Of a DNA stretch of 64,000 nucleotides, positions 9,902-19,399 are shown piece after piece. The position numbers and the translations under genes are program-made. Position 1 is the stretch's first letter; every line of letters starts with the position of its first letter. Source of the DNA: Streptococcus parasanguinis. GTDB taxonomy: Bacteria; Bacillota; Bacilli; Lactobacillales; Streptococcaceae. The stretch is taken from the NCBI RefSeq assembly GCF_018499505.1, contig NZ_JAHDAC010000001.1, positions 62,001-126,000 on the forward strand, given 5' to 3'. The notes under the pieces are model-generated. The model was not told the origin of the DNA. It made no database searches and saw only the letters and a program-made list of their open reading frames with translations.

Positions 9902-10618
9902 ATGATCGGTTTAGGGACCTTCTATAATGCCTTAGGGGTCGTATTTGGTGGGCTTTTAGGACTGCTCATCGGTCAACGTTTGTCAGAAGATTTTCATGAG
10001 ACCCTTCTGAAAGTGACAGGAGTTGCTGTTTTTGTCTTGGGCATTGCTGGGACCTTGGAAAAGATGCTGGTGGTGCATGGAAGTCATGTGGAAAGTCACG
10101 GCAGTATGATGTTGATTCTGAGTCTAGTGATCGGGACCGTTATCGGGGAACTCTTGAAGATTGAGGAAGGCTTTGAGCGCCTGGGAACCTGGCTGAAGGA
10201 AAAGACGGGCAACCAAGGCGATACTAGTTTTGTTGATGCCTTTATGACCACGGCCTTGACCATTTGTATCGGGGCTATGGCGGTAGTCGGAGCCGTCCAG
10301 GATGGCCTGACAGGCGACACCTCGACCTTGTTGGCCAAGGCTATTCTCGATATGGTTATCGTTCTGGTCTTGACCGTTTCAAAAGGAAAGGGCGCGATCT
10401 TTGCGGTGGTTCCACTCGTGATCCTTCAAGGTTTGATCACGCTGTTGGCCCATTTGATCGCACCGATCATGACCCCACAAGCCCTTTCGAATCTGTCACT
10501 AGTTGGCTCCAGCCTCATTCTCTGTGTAGGGATCAACCTCATCTGGGGTAAACGAATCAAGGTCGCCAATCTCCTTCCAGCAGTTCTGATTGCCATTATT
10601 TGGGCCTTTGTTGGGTGA
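9902..10618 (+). CDS. DUF554 family membrane protein
   Basis: The 238-residue protein has about seven hydrophobic segments and the typical DUF554 opening MIGLGTFYNALGVVFGGLLG, followed by the internal GTVIGELLKIEEGFERLG and TICIGAMAVVGAVQDG motifs. The family is a putative integral transport or export protein of unknown substrate. A GAAGGAG ribosome site precedes the ATG. It is probably the last gene of the capA-like/mutS-like unit; copy B of the 136-nt element starts 49 bases after its stop on the same strand and ends in a terminator-like hairpin. Confidence 0.9.
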   Translation: MIGLGTFYNALGVVFGGLLGLLIGQRLSEDFHETLLKVTGVAVFVLGIAGTLEKMLVVHGSHVESHGSMMLILSLVIGTVIGELLKIEEGFERLGTWLKEKTGNQGDTSFVDAFMTTALTICIGAMAVVGAVQDGLTGDTSTLLAKAILDMVIVLVLTVSKGKGAIFAVVPLVILQGLITLLAHLIAPIMTPQALSNLSLVGSSLILCVGINLIWGKRIKVANLLPAVLIAIIWAFVG

Positions 10619-10667
10619 AAAATAGAAGCTAACCAGGAGCTTCAGATTTAAGACAAAGTCATATCAA

Positions 10668-10802
10668 AAACTTTCCTTAGGTGAGTACGGACGTCAGCGA
10701 ACTTCGTAGAAGTTCCATGACTAATTATTGAGCCTAAGGTCTCAATAATTCCGAGTGCCTGAAACGTATTGTTTCAGGCACTTTTCTCACAGCGGAAAGT
10801 TT
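10668..10802 (+). repeat. 136-nt structured RNA-like element, copy B
   Basis: Nearly identical to 6524-6659; visible differences are one base in the first hairpin loop, a shorter loop in the third hairpin (GTATT) and one base near CACAGC. The same outer AAACTTTCC/GGAAAGTTT pairing is present. It follows the DUF554 gene on the same strand. With copy A it flanks the three-gene unit as direct repeats. Confidence 0.85.
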
Positions 10803-10927
10803 CTAAGATGATTTTGTATCCAATCTGAATTATTTTCCTTTTCTTTTGCAAATACGGGAATTCATTTATGGAAAACCTGATTTTTGGTATGATAGTCGTA
10901 ATTTCGAATAGGGAGGTTGGAGTCGCA

Positions 10928-11506
10928 ATGAGTGATTTGAATCAGACAGTTGAATTTATTAAAGAAATAGAGAAATTAAAGTCGGTAACAAGGTTTAATA
11001 GAACCCTTGATGGACGGTTTGAAAATAGTGCCGAGCATTCCTGGCAGGGTGCGATAGCTGCGATGGTTCTGCAAGATTATTATCCTGAAAAATTGAATAT
11101 GGAAAAGGTGATTTCTATGTTACTGATCCATGATTTAGGTGAGATTTATGCCGGAGATACTTGGGTATTCGATGATGAAAAAAAGCTTCATGCTCATGAT
11201 AGAGAGCTAGAATCTATAGAAAAAACAATGAGCCTCCTTCCAGAAGAAACATATGTGAATATGAAAAATTCGTGGTTGGAGTTTGAAAAAGGGCAGAGTC
11301 CTGAGGCAAGATATGCAAGGGTGATTGACGCATTGGTACCACTGATCAATCACTTGGAAGTGTCAGAAGTCAATTATAATCCTGATCATATCCGTTCAGA
11401 GATGGTATTAGAAAAGAAAAAGTTCATAAAAAGTGAGTCCAAAGAGTTATGGAAACTGACAGAAGAGTTGGTTCAGGAAAGTGTAAAAAAGGGCTTATAT
11501 TTTTAA
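10928..11506 (+). CDS. HD-domain phosphohydrolase (YfbR/HDDC2-like)
   Basis: The start at 10928 follows GGGAGGTTGGAG; the frame from 10868 lies in a probable promoter (TGGTATGAT at 10882-10890). The 192-residue protein has HD-superfamily metal ligands: EHSWQ (His37), IHDLGEIYAGD (His68-Asp69) and VIDALVPL. This pattern resembles 5'-deoxynucleotidase YfbR and HDDC2 proteins, which dephosphorylate nucleoside monophosphates; the substrate here is inferred. Base composition from here to 12.4 kb is more AT-rich than the neighbours, and the gene has no operon partner, consistent with an accessory insertion. Confidence 0.8.
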   Translation: MSDLNQTVEFIKEIEKLKSVTRFNRTLDGRFENSAEHSWQGAIAAMVLQDYYPEKLNMEKVISMLLIHDLGEIYAGDTWVFDDEKKLHAHDRELESIEKTMSLLPEETYVNMKNSWLEFEKGQSPEARYARVIDALVPLINHLEVSEVNYNPDHIRSEMVLEKKKFIKSESKELWKLTEELVQESVKKGLYF

Positions 11507-11900
11507 TAACAACTGGCCCTACAGATTGATTTATAAAAGACAAAGGCGTGTCAATTCAGCACGTCTTTTTTTGCTTTTTTTATGGTATATATGGTATATA
11601 TAGAAGATAGATTTATAACTGGAGAATGTAAGTATATATGAACTAGTCACAACTGAAATCGGAATAAGGAAATTGATGAAATAGAATATAGAGAAAGCCT
11701 TGGAATAAGCTGTTTCCAAGGCTTTTTAGCTATCTATAGATACAAGGAAAAGTTGTCAGAGTAGATGATTTTTATTAGATACCCTTATTTTGTAAAACGT
11801 TAAACTATATGTTATTAAAGACAGATTGTGTTGAGTACTAAAGTATAGAAAAATTACTAATGGATTAAGACTTTTACATTGGATTATACCTTAGAGAATA
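11507..11900. other. AT-rich non-coding stretch
   Basis: There is no supported gene. It holds a weak hairpin (GGCGTG/CACGTC, then seven T, near 11546-11571) just after the HD gene, a short direct repeat ATGGTATAT twice near 11581-11600, and the strong hairpin at 11695-11727. The remaining 170 bases up to the Nudix gene show nothing distinctive. Confidence 0.5.
11695..11727 (+). terminator. Strong hairpin terminator
   Basis: AGCCTTGGAA and TTCCAAGGCT form a perfect 10-bp stem followed by TTTTT. It is about 190 bases after the HD gene with no gene between, so what it terminates is unclear. Confidence 0.7.
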
Positions 11901-12368
11901 TTAGTCAAATAAAATTGTTTTGTTTTCACTAATGCATTTCTTATTATCATCCCAATAGTTAATACTTTCAAAGCTTCCTTTTCTTAAATAAAGCGGTAGT
12001 CTTTTTCTTATTTCATCCTGCATTGGTATTTTATCAATATCTTTTAGATTCCACCATTTTGGCTCACCTTCAGCAGATGTATTTAGTTCACCAGTAAACT
12101 GAGTACATAAAAAGTCATAGAAGACAAATCTCTCATTACCAATTGAATTAGTAAAGCCTGAAATTCCCTTTAATTCAAGATTTAATGCAGTGAGTCCAGT
12201 TTCTTCCTTAAGTTCCCGTAATGCAGCTTCAAAAAAACTTTCAGGGAATTCAACTTTTCCCCCCGGTGGAATCCAGCCAGGAAAATTATCGTGCTGTCTA
12301 TTAAGTAATAAAATTTCTTGATTTTTCAAAACACAAATATTAACCCAGTTTTTGATTTTTTCAGTCAT
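11901..12368 (-). CDS. Nudix hydrolase (MutT-like)
   Basis: The start at 12368 is chosen because GGAGGTTGATA precedes it; the longer frame (12398) lacks a ribosome site. The 155-residue protein carries a full Nudix box, from GGKVEFPE through REL to EETGL, with the metal-binding REXXEE core. It would hydrolyse a nucleoside diphosphate-type substrate; MutT-like cleaning of oxidised nucleotides is possible, but the substrate is not fixed by sequence. It is AT-rich compared with neighbours and transcribed alone, opposite to the surrounding genes. Confidence 0.85.
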   Translation of the reverse strand: MTEKIKNWVNICVLKNQEILLLNRQHDNFPGWIPPGGKVEFPESFFEAALRELKEETGLTALNLELKGISGFTNSIGNERFVFYDFLCTQFTGELNTSAEGEPKWWNLKDIDKIPMQDEIRKRLPLYLRKGSFESINYWDDNKKCISENKTILFD

Positions 12369-12566
12369 ATTATCAACCTCCAACAAGTATGTTTTCATAT
12401 ATTATGCTATATGTCAAGAACTATATGCTATTTATGATTGTGACAAATGTGAGTCTTGTTAGAAAAATGAAGGTGCTCCGAAAAGAAAGGAATTCTTTTA
12501 AATGTGATAAAATAAGAAACAGGAGTGAAGATTGGATTCATTTTGAAGGTGAAAGGTGAGTGAGTT

Positions 12567-13415
12567 ATGATCAAACTAATCGCAACAGATATGGATGGAA
12601 CCTTATTAGATGAGCGAGGAGAGGTGGATCTTCTGCGTCTGGAAAGGCTGTTGGACCACTTGGATCAAAAAGGGATTCGCTTTGTCATTGCGACGGGAAA
12701 TGAAATCCATCGCATGCGCCAGCTCTTGGGTCCTTTGGTCAAGCGGGCGACTCTCGTCGTAGCCAACGGAGCTCGGATTTTTGAGGATGACCAGATGATT
12801 CTTGGAAAATTCTGGGATCGAGAACTAGTAGAGGCGGTTCTTGCTTATTTTAAGGGGCGGGAAATTTCAGACCAGCTGGTTGTGTCAGCAGTTAATGGTG
12901 GCTTTGTCAAGGAAGGAACGGTCTTTACAGAAGTTGAGAAATTCATGCAACCGGAAGTGATTGAAGCCTTGTACAAGCGGATGAAGTTTGTTCCCGAATT
13001 GACAGCAGATCTATTTGATCAGGTGCTTAAAATGAGCTTGGTTGTTGGCTTGGATCGTCTCGATCAAGTGCGTCGGGAAGTCCAGCAGGCTTTTGGAGAT
13101 CAGCTCATGGCGGTTTCGAGCGGTTTTGGCAGCATGGATCTCTTACAAGCAGGCATTCACAAGGCTTGGGGTCTGGCTCAATTAATGGAGATGTGGCAGC
13201 TTGATGCCAGCCAGGTCATGGCCTTTGGGGATAGTGGAAACGACATCGAAATGCTTGAAATGGCGGGTCACTCCTATGCTGTAGCTAATGCAGAAGAAGC
13301 TGTCAAGGCTGTTGCCAAACATCTAGCACCGAGCCATCAGGAAGGTGGTGTCTACCAGGTGATCGAAGAGTATCTAGGATTAACCCCTTGGGAACAAGTG
13401 AAAGGAAAGAATTAG
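12567..13415 (+). CDS. Cof-type HAD-IIB phosphatase
   Basis: The 282-residue HAD hydrolase has motif I DMDGTLLDE (nucleophile Asp8, acid Asp10), motif II VIATGNE, and motif III/IV AFGDSGNDIEML followed by AVANAEEAV. The Cof/IIB cap lies between. These cytosolic enzymes dephosphorylate sugar phosphates, FMN or related small phosphates; the substrate is not predictable. The stop codon is followed immediately by the ATG of the SGNH hydrolase gene, so the two are translationally coupled. Confidence 0.9.
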   Translation: MIKLIATDMDGTLLDERGEVDLLRLERLLDHLDQKGIRFVIATGNEIHRMRQLLGPLVKRATLVVANGARIFEDDQMILGKFWDRELVEAVLAYFKGREISDQLVVSAVNGGFVKEGTVFTEVEKFMQPEVIEALYKRMKFVPELTADLFDQVLKMSLVVGLDRLDQVRREVQQAFGDQLMAVSSGFGSMDLLQAGIHKAWGLAQLMEMWQLDASQVMAFGDSGNDIEMLEMAGHSYAVANAEEAVKAVAKHLAPSHQEGGVYQVIEEYLGLTPWEQVKGKN

Positions 13416-14048
13416 ATGGCAGTACAACTGTTAGAAGACTGGCTCTTAAAGGAGCAGGAGAAAATCATAACAACCTATCGGGAGCTCAATCAAGCCCCTC
13501 TGAAAGAGCCTGGTTTGATCTTTATCGGAGACTCCATCGTGGAGTATTTCCCCATTCATGAACTATTACAAAGTCCGAAGCACATGGTCAATCGAGGAGT
13601 ACGAGGCTATAAGACGGATCTTCTTCGTGAGCATCTAGACGCCCATGTCTTTGGAACGGCGGTGGATCAGATCTTTCTCTTGATCGGGACCAATGATATC
13701 GGAAAAGAAATCCCTCAAAGGGAAACCTTGGACAATGTAGAAGCGGTCTTACAAGCGATCATGCGGGACTTTCCGCTGACCCACATCAATCTGATCTCGG
13801 TTCTACCGGTGAGTCAAGAAGAACGCTACAAGCAAAAGATCTATGTGCGGACCAATGAAAAAATTCAAGCCCTCAATCAAGCCTATCGAGAATTAGCTCA
13901 GGCCTACCACCAGGTCAGCTATGTCGATGTGTATTCGTCTTTATTGGATGAAAAGGGGCAGTTGGCAGAAGCCTATACGACAGATGGACTTCATTTAAGT
14001 GTGGCTGGCTACCGCATCCTAGCCCAAGCTCTGCAGGAGACATTATAG
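13416..14048 (+). CDS. SGNH/GDSL-family hydrolase
   Basis: The 210-residue protein has the SGNH blocks in order: FIGDSIVEYFP (catalytic Ser), NRGVRGYKTD (Gly block), LIGTNDIGKE (Asn block) and TDGLHLSVAGY (Asp-x-x-His). There is no signal peptide, so an intracellular esterase or deacylase is likely. Similar streptococcal proteins are annotated as PAF-acetylhydrolase-like lipases; the real substrate is unknown. It begins directly after the HAD gene stop. Confidence 0.9.
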   Translation: MAVQLLEDWLLKEQEKIITTYRELNQAPLKEPGLIFIGDSIVEYFPIHELLQSPKHMVNRGVRGYKTDLLREHLDAHVFGTAVDQIFLLIGTNDIGKEIPQRETLDNVEAVLQAIMRDFPLTHINLISVLPVSQEERYKQKIYVRTNEKIQALNQAYRELAQAYHQVSYVDVYSSLLDEKGQLAEAYTTDGLHLSVAGYRILAQALQETL

Positions 14049-14124
14049 AGACAAAAATAGGGAGCGAAAAAAGCCTAATCAGACAAATCTTCAAAGGAAG
14101 ATTTGTTTTTTGAAAAACTTTTGG

Positions 14125-14177
14125 TTGACAAATGTAAATCTTAGGAGTAAAATAGCATCATAAGATTTACAAATGTA
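14125..14177 (+). promoter_or_regulatory. copper operon promoter with two cop boxes
   Basis: TTGACA (14125-14130), a 17-base spacer and TAAAAT (14148-14153) form a strong promoter. A cop box variant, GACAAATGTA (14127-14136), overlaps the -35, and a perfect TACAAATGTA (14168-14177) lies downstream of the start site. The known CopY operator core is TACANNTGTA, so CopY bound here would block initiation until copper displaces it. Confidence 0.88.
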
Positions 14178-14196
14178 GATTATGAAAGGAGAGGCC

Positions 14197-14592
14197 ATGC
14201 AAATTTCCAATGCAGAATGGCGCATCATGAAGATAATCTGGATGGAAGGCAAGCAGACTAGCACGGATTTGATCGCAGTCTTGTCTGAGCGCTTTGACTG
14301 GTCGAAGTCGACCATCAAGACTCTCTTGACGCGCTTGGTTGAAAAGGGCTGTCTGACCAGAGAAAAATCTGGCAAAGCCTTTGTTTACTCGGCTCTGTTG
14401 ACGCAGGACCAGAGTTTAGACTTGGTCGTTGAGGATGTGAAGGACAAGGTTTGTTCAAAAAGGATTGTCCAGGTCCTTGAAAACGTGATTCAGGCGAGTG
14501 ACTTTACGCTAGCAGATCTTAATCAGCTGCAACAGGTCCTCGAAGAAAAGAAAGCAGAGGCTGTCGAAACAGTCCCTTGCAATTGTATGTAG
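14197..14592 (+). CDS. copY: Copper-responsive repressor CopY
   Basis: The start at 14197 follows AAAGGAGAGG; the ATG at 14182 lies within that signal. The 131-residue protein has a BlaI/CopY winged helix (MQISNAEWRIMKIIW ... STIKTLLTRLVEKG). Its C-terminal metal site is VCSKR plus the terminal CNCM. This pneumococcal-like tail has one Cys-x-Cys instead of the double CxC of enterococcal CopY. CopY represses the operon in its zinc form and leaves DNA when copper binds. First gene of copY-cupA-copA, downstream of the two cop boxes. Confidence 0.93.
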   Translation: MQISNAEWRIMKIIWMEGKQTSTDLIAVLSERFDWSKSTIKTLLTRLVEKGCLTREKSGKAFVYSALLTQDQSLDLVVEDVKDKVCSKRIVQVLENVIQASDFTLADLNQLQQVLEEKKAEAVETVPCNCM

Positions 14593-14610
14593 TAGAAAGA
14601 AGGAAATTCC

Positions 14611-14982
14611 ATGTTTGGATTGGTGATTAGTATTGTTTGTTTACTTGTGGTTGTCTTTATTGCTTGGTGGTTCTTTGCAGAACATGAAAAGATGAGTGAC
14701 CACGCTCGTCAAAAATCAGGTTATCAAGAAATTGAAGTTGAAGTCATGGGGGGCTATTCGCCTGAAACCATTGTCCTGAAAAAGAATGTTCCAGCCCGGA
14801 TCATCTTTAACCGCAAGGATCCCTCTTCATGTCTTGACCAAGTGGTCTTTCCAGACTTTGGGGTGCATGAAGATTTGCCTTTGGGTGAAAAACATGTCAT
14901 TGAAATTACGCCAGAAAAAGCGGGCGAATATGGGTATTCATGTGGTATGAACATGATGCATGGTCACATGATTGTGGAATAA
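14611..14982 (+). CDS. cupA: Membrane-anchored copper chaperone CupA
   Basis: The 123-residue protein starts with one membrane helix ([19 protein letters not shown]) and continues as a cupredoxin-fold domain with copper ligands in SSCLDQVVF and [12 protein letters not shown]. This matches streptococcal CupA, which binds Cu(I) at the membrane and hands it to CopA. It takes the place of the cytosolic CopZ found in other firmicutes; no copZ is present. It has its own AAGGAA site and ends 10 bases before the copA start. Confidence 0.9.
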   Translation: MFGLVISIVCLLVVVFIAWWFFAEHEKMSDHARQKSGYQEIEVEVMGGYSPETIVLKKNVPARIIFNRKDPSSCLDQVVFPDFGVHEDLPLGEKHVIEITPEKAGEYGYSCGMNMMHGHMIVE

Positions 14983-14992
14983 AGGAGTAGGT

Positions 14993-17215
14993 ATGGCAGA
15001 AAAACAAAAAGCAGTTGTGGAAAACGGAGTGCAAAAGATCCGTATTACAGCAGAAAAGGGCTATAGTCCCAAAGAATTTCAACTCCAAAAAGGGATTCCT
15101 GCTGAAATCACCTTCCATCGGGTCAATCCTTCCGGCTGTTACAAGGAGATTTTGTTTGAAGATCAAGGGATTTTAGAGCCTTTGGAAGTCGGTGTGGATA
15201 AGGTCATTTCCTTTACCCCAACAGAAACAGGGGACTTTGAGTTCTCTTGTGGAATGAAGATGCAAAAGGGTTCCTACACGGTTGTGGAAAAACTCCGCCG
15301 TGTCTTGAGTTTGCTGGATCGTTTTTGGATCACCAGTATCTTTACCCTTCCCTTATTGATCTTGATGATCGGGATGGTAGCAGGTTTTGTGTCGCATCCA
15401 GTGAGTCACTGGGGGACCTTTCTCGCGACAACGCCGATTATGCTAGTGGCAGGTGTGCCCTTTATCAAGAGTGCCTGGGCTTCTTTTAAGAAACACCATG
15501 CCAATATGGATACCTTGGTAGCTCTGGGAACCCTGGTAGCCTATGTCTATAGTGTATTTGCCCTCTTTGCTGGTCAACCGGTATACTTTGAAAGTGCGGG
15601 CTTTATCCTCTTCTTTGTTCTTTTAGGGCAAGTCTTTGAGGAACGGATGCGAAAAAATGCCTCCAAGGCTGTGGAAAAATTGTTGGATTTGCAGGCAAAA
15701 ACAGCTCAGGTTCTTCGTGATGGGGACTATGTCGAAGTGGCGGCTGAAGATATCCACATTGGTGACTTGATTCGGGTCCGTCCTGGGGAAAAGATCGCGG
15801 TCGATGGGACTATTGTGGAAGGAAGCACGACCATTGATGAGTCGATGGTGACAGGTGAAAGCCTGCCTGTGGAAAAGTCAGTTGGTGATGCCGTCATTGG
15901 TTCCACCATCAACAGCAATGGGACCATTCTCTTCAAGGCTGAAAAAGTCGGTAGTGAGACCCTCTTATCTCAAATTGTGGCCTTTGTTAAAATGGCCCAA
16001 TCCAGTCGTGCTCCCATTCAATATCTGACGGATAAGATTTCAGGTATCTTTGTTCCCGCGGTGACGATTTTAGCCATTGCGACTTTCTGGGTTTGGTCCG
16101 TGCTTTTGGGAGCATCGCTTCAAGAGGCCATGCTCTATGCAGTCTCTGTCCTCATTATTGCCTGTCCGTGTGCCCTTGGTTTGGCGACGCCGACTGCCCT
16201 TATGGTCGGAACTGGTCGCAGTGCCAAGATGGGGGTTCTCATCAAAAACGGAACAGTTCTTCAAGAAGTTCAAAAAATTCAAACCGTTGTGTTTGATAAA
16301 ACAGGGACTATCACCATTGGCCAACCCCTTGTAACCGATGTGGTAGGAGATGAAGCGCGTGTCTTGACACTGGCTGCTAGTCTTGAAACTTTTTCAGAAC
16401 ATCCCCTTGCGCAAGCGGTCTTATCACGAGCAGAAGAAAAAGGTTTGGTGCTATCCCCTGTGGAAAACTTCCAAGCGATCGAAGGAAAAGGGGTCCAAGG
16501 TCAGATCGATCAGCAGTTGGTGACCTTGGGAAATGGCAAACTCCATGATGGAACAGCGATGGATCCTGAGCTTGAAAAACGGATGGAAGATTTGCAAAAG
16601 CAGGCCAAGACCGTTATCAGTTTGGCTGTGGACGGTCAAGTGATTGGTTTGATTGCCATTCAGGATGCTCCAAAGGCCAGCTCAAAAGAAGCTATCCGTA
16701 AGCTCAAAGAACGGGGCTTAAAGACTGTCATGTTAACTGGGGATAACGAACGGGTAGCCCAGGCCATTGCCGATCAAGTAGGAATTGATACCGTCATTGC
16801 AGATGTCCTTCCTCAAGAAAAGGCCAGCGCCATCCAAAAACTGCAAGAAAGCAGTAAGGTAGCCTTTGTTGGAGATGGGATCAATGATGCTCCAGCTCTT
16901 TCGATCGCAGATGTCGGAATTGCCATGGGATCTGGTACGGATATCGCGATCGAGTCTGGTGGCATCGTGCTCACGCAAAATGATTTGCTTGGCGTTGTTC
17001 GTGCCTTTGATATGAGTCAAAAAACTTTTCGTCGGATCTTGCTCAATCTATTCTGGGCTTTTATCTACAATGTTATTGGGATTCCAATTGCTGCCGGAGT
17101 CTTTGCGGGCTTAGGATTGACCCTCAATCCAGAACTAGCAGGTCTTGCCATGGCCTTCAGTTCCGTATCTGTTTTGACCAGTTCGCTACTCCTCAATGTC
17201 GCGAAGATTGATTAA
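14993..17215 (+). CDS. copA: Copper-exporting P1B-type ATPase CopA
   Basis: The start at 14993 follows AAGGAGTAGGT; the upstream in-frame ATG at 14972 is inside cupA. The 740 residues begin with a cupredoxin-like domain (ligands in GCYKEILF and [10 protein letters not shown]) instead of the usual CxxC heavy-metal domain, as known for pneumococcal CopA. The P-type core follows: TGESLPVE (actuator), [10 protein letters not shown] (copper site in the membrane), DKTGTIT (phosphorylated Asp), SEHPLAQA and [10 protein letters not shown]. It exports Cu(I) and is the last gene of the cop operon, followed by a terminator. Confidence 0.95.
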   Translation: MAEKQKAVVENGVQKIRITAEKGYSPKEFQLQKGIPAEITFHRVNPSGCYKEILFEDQGILEPLEVGVDKVISFTPTETGDFEFSCGMKMQKGSYTVVEKLRRVLSLLDRFWITSIFTLPLLILMIGMVAGFVSHPVSHWGTFLATTPIMLVAGVPFIKSAWASFKKHHANMDTLVALGTLVAYVYSVFALFAGQPVYFESAGFILFFVLLGQVFEERMRKNASKAVEKLLDLQAKTAQVLRDGDYVEVAAEDIHIGDLIRVRPGEKIAVDGTIVEGSTTIDESMVTGESLPVEKSVGDAVIGSTINSNGTILFKAEKVGSETLLSQIVAFVKMAQSSRAPIQYLTDKISGIFVPAVTILAIATFWVWSVLLGASLQEAMLYAVSVLIIACPCALGLATPTALMVGTGRSAKMGVLIKNGTVLQEVQKIQTVVFDKTGTITIGQPLVTDVVGDEARVLTLAASLETFSEHPLAQAVLSRAEEKGLVLSPVENFQAIEGKGVQGQIDQQLVTLGNGKLHDGTAMDPELEKRMEDLQKQAKTVISLAVDGQVIGLIAIQDAPKASSKEAIRKLKERGLKTVMLTGDNERVAQAIADQVGIDTVIADVLPQEKASAIQKLQESSKVAFVGDGINDAPALSIADVGIAMGSGTDIAIESGGIVLTQNDLLGVVRAFDMSQKTFRRILLNLFWAFIYNVIGIPIAAGVFAGLGLTLNPELAGLAMAFSSVSVLTSSLLLNVAKID

Positions 17216-17225
17216 TGAAAATAAG

Positions 17226-17257
17226 AAGTGGTACAGAATTCTGTATCACTTTTTTTC
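17226..17257 (+). terminator. Terminator of the cop operon
   Basis: AAGTGGTACAGA and TCTGTATCACTT pair with one wobble and are followed by seven T. Confidence 0.85.
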
Positions 17258-17563
17258 TCTTTTTCATAGAACGACAAGGAAAAGGGATGGGTATAAAACT
17301 ATAGTAAAATACCCTATTGTAGGATAGTTTGTGAAAATTTCTCAAAAAGAGGATCTGTTATGGAATAGGGATTGAGCATCTCTGAGCAGATCCTTATACA
17401 TGTGAATCTCTTTGTGATAAATTAATACTGTAATCGTTTTGTAAATCGTTTTCATGAGAAAAGTCAGAAAAAACTCATTTTCAAGGCGAGATGATCGCAA
17501 AGATGAAGTAGAAGCGCTATGCTGCATTTTAAGGGATCAAAATAGAATTAAAGGAGAGTTAGA
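17258..17563 (+). promoter_or_regulatory. spxB upstream region
   Basis: About 300 non-coding bases precede spxB. Visible items are a long-loop hairpin GGATCTG (17351-17357)/CAGATCC (17387-17393), AT-rich -10-like stretches near 17313 and 17420, and a direct repeat AATCGTTTT (17432-17440 and 17445-17453). Within it, TGTAATCGTTTTG fits a cre core except for the last C. spxB is known in related streptococci to be controlled by CcpA and other factors, but I cannot place the promoter firmly. Confidence 0.4.
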
Positions 17564-19339
17564 ATGACTCAAGGAAAAATTACTGCATCTGCAGCAATGC
17601 TTAATGTATTGAAAACATGGGGCGTAGATACGATCTACGGTATCCCATCTGGAACACTTAGCTCACTTATGGACGCTTTGGCTGAAGACAAAGATATCCG
17701 TTTCTTGCAAGTTCGTCACGAAGAAACTGGTGCTCTTGCAGCGGTTATGCAGGCTAAATTTGGCGGATCTATTGGTGTTGCAGTTGGTTCAGGTGGTCCA
17801 GGTGCGACTCACTTGATCAATGGTGTTTACGATGCAGCTATGGATAACACTCCATTCCTTGCTATCCTTGGATCACGTCCAGTTAACGAATTGAACTTGG
17901 ATGCCTTCCAAGAATTGAACCAAAACCCAATGTACAACGGTATTGCTGTTTATAACAAACGTGTAGCTTACGCAGAACAATTGCCAAAAGTAATCGACGA
18001 AGCTTGCCGTGCTGCCGTTTCTAAAAAAGGTCCAGCCGTTGTTGAAATTCCAGTAAACTTTGGTTTCCAAGAAATTGACGAAAACTCTTACTACGGATCA
18101 GGTTCTTATGAACGTCACTTTATCGCTCCTGCCTTGAACGAAGTGGAAATCGATAAAGCTGTTGAAATCTTGAACAACGCTGAACGTCCAGTGATCTACG
18201 CTGGTTTCGGTGGAGTTGGTGCGGGTGATGTGATCACTGAATTGTCACGCAAGATTAAAGCACCAATCATTACAACTGGTAAAAACTTTGAAGCCTTCGA
18301 ATGGAACTATGAAGGATTGACAGGTTCTGCTTACCGTGTTGGTTGGAAACCAGCCAACGAAGTAGTCTTCGAAGCAGACACTGTTCTCTTCCTTGGTTCA
18401 AACTTCCCATTTGCTGAAGTATACGAAGCCTTTAAGAACACTGAAAAATTCATCCAAGTGGATATCGATCCTTACAAACTTGGTAAACGCCATGCTCTTG
18501 ACGCTTCAATCCTTGGGGATGCAGGTCAAGCAGCCAAAGCAATCCTTGACAAAGTGAATCCAGTTGAATCTACTCCATGGTGGCGTGCAAACGTTAAGAA
18601 TAACCAAAACTGGCGTGATTACATGAACAAACTCGAAGGTAAAACTGAGGGTGAATTGCAATTGTATCAAGTTTACAATGCCATCAACAAACATGCTGAT
18701 CAAGACGCTATCTACTCAATCGACGTAGGTGACACTACTCAAACATCTACTCGTCACCTTCACATGACACCTAAGAACATGTGGCGTACATCTCCACTCT
18801 TTGCGACAATGGGTATTGCCCTTCCTGGTGGTATCGCTGCTAAGAAAGACAATCCAGATCGCCAAGTATGGAACATCATGGGTGACGGTGCATTCAACAT
18901 GTGCTACCCAGACGTGATCACAAACGTTCAATACGACCTTCCAGTTATCAACGTTGTCTTCTCAAATGGTAAATATGCCTTCATCAAGGACAAATACGAA
19001 GACACAAACAAACACTTGTTTGGTTGTGACTTCCCTAATGCTGACTATGCGAAAATCGCTGAAGCTCAAGGAGCTATTGGATTTACAGTTGACCGTATCG
19101 AAGACATCGACGCAGTCGTTGCTGAAGCTGTTAAATTGAACAAAGAAGGTAAGACAGTTGTCATCGATGCTCGCATCACGCAACACCGTCCACTTCCAGT
19201 AGAAGTTCTTGAGTTGGATCCAAAACAACACTCAGAAGAAGCGATCAAAGCCTTCAAGGAAAAATACGAAGCTGAAGAGCTTGTACCATTCCGCCTCTTC
19301 TTGGAAGAAGAAGGGTTGCAATCACGCGCAATCAAATAA
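17564..19339 (+). CDS. spxB: Pyruvate oxidase
   Basis: The 591-residue TPP- and FAD-dependent enzyme converts pyruvate, phosphate and oxygen to acetyl phosphate, CO2 and hydrogen peroxide. Visible parts are the N-terminal TPP-binding domain ([25 protein letters not shown]), the central FAD domain, and the C-terminal pyrophosphate motif from [11 protein letters not shown] to [11 protein letters not shown]. Length matches streptococcal SpxB. Codon use is strongly optimised, as in gdhA and metE. An AAAGGAGAG site precedes the ATG. The product makes this organism a likely peroxide producer, in line with msrAB nearby. A terminator follows directly. Confidence 0.96.
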   Translation: MTQGKITASAAMLNVLKTWGVDTIYGIPSGTLSSLMDALAEDKDIRFLQVRHEETGALAAVMQAKFGGSIGVAVGSGGPGATHLINGVYDAAMDNTPFLAILGSRPVNELNLDAFQELNQNPMYNGIAVYNKRVAYAEQLPKVIDEACRAAVSKKGPAVVEIPVNFGFQEIDENSYYGSGSYERHFIAPALNEVEIDKAVEILNNAERPVIYAGFGGVGAGDVITELSRKIKAPIITTGKNFEAFEWNYEGLTGSAYRVGWKPANEVVFEADTVLFLGSNFPFAEVYEAFKNTEKFIQVDIDPYKLGKRHALDASILGDAGQAAKAILDKVNPVESTPWWRANVKNNQNWRDYMNKLEGKTEGELQLYQVYNAINKHADQDAIYSIDVGDTTQTSTRHLHMTPKNMWRTSPLFATMGIALPGGIAAKKDNPDRQVWNIMGDGAFNMCYPDVITNVQYDLPVINVVFSNGKYAFIKDKYEDTNKHLFGCDFPNADYAKIAEAQGAIGFTVDRIEDIDAVVAEAVKLNKEGKTVVIDARITQHRPLPVEVLELDPKQHSEEAIKAFKEKYEAEELVPFRLFLEEEGLQSRAIK

Positions 19340-19357
19340 TTCTGCTCGTTGAACTTG

Positions 19358-19385
19358 AAAAGATCGGAGTCATCCGGTCTTTTTT
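19358..19385 (+). terminator. Terminator of spxB
   Basis: AAAAGATCGGA and TCCGGTCTTTT pair around GTCA, followed by T. Its T run merges into the GGAGG ribosome site of the next gene. A near copy follows that next gene at 19795-19820. Confidence 0.8.
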
Positions 19386-19399
19386 ATGGAGGATAGTAA

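Noticed and set aside
17342..17527. Minus-strand 61-codon frame upstream of spxB
   Set aside because: No ribosome site, low-complexity composition, and it overlaps probable regulatory DNA of spxB.
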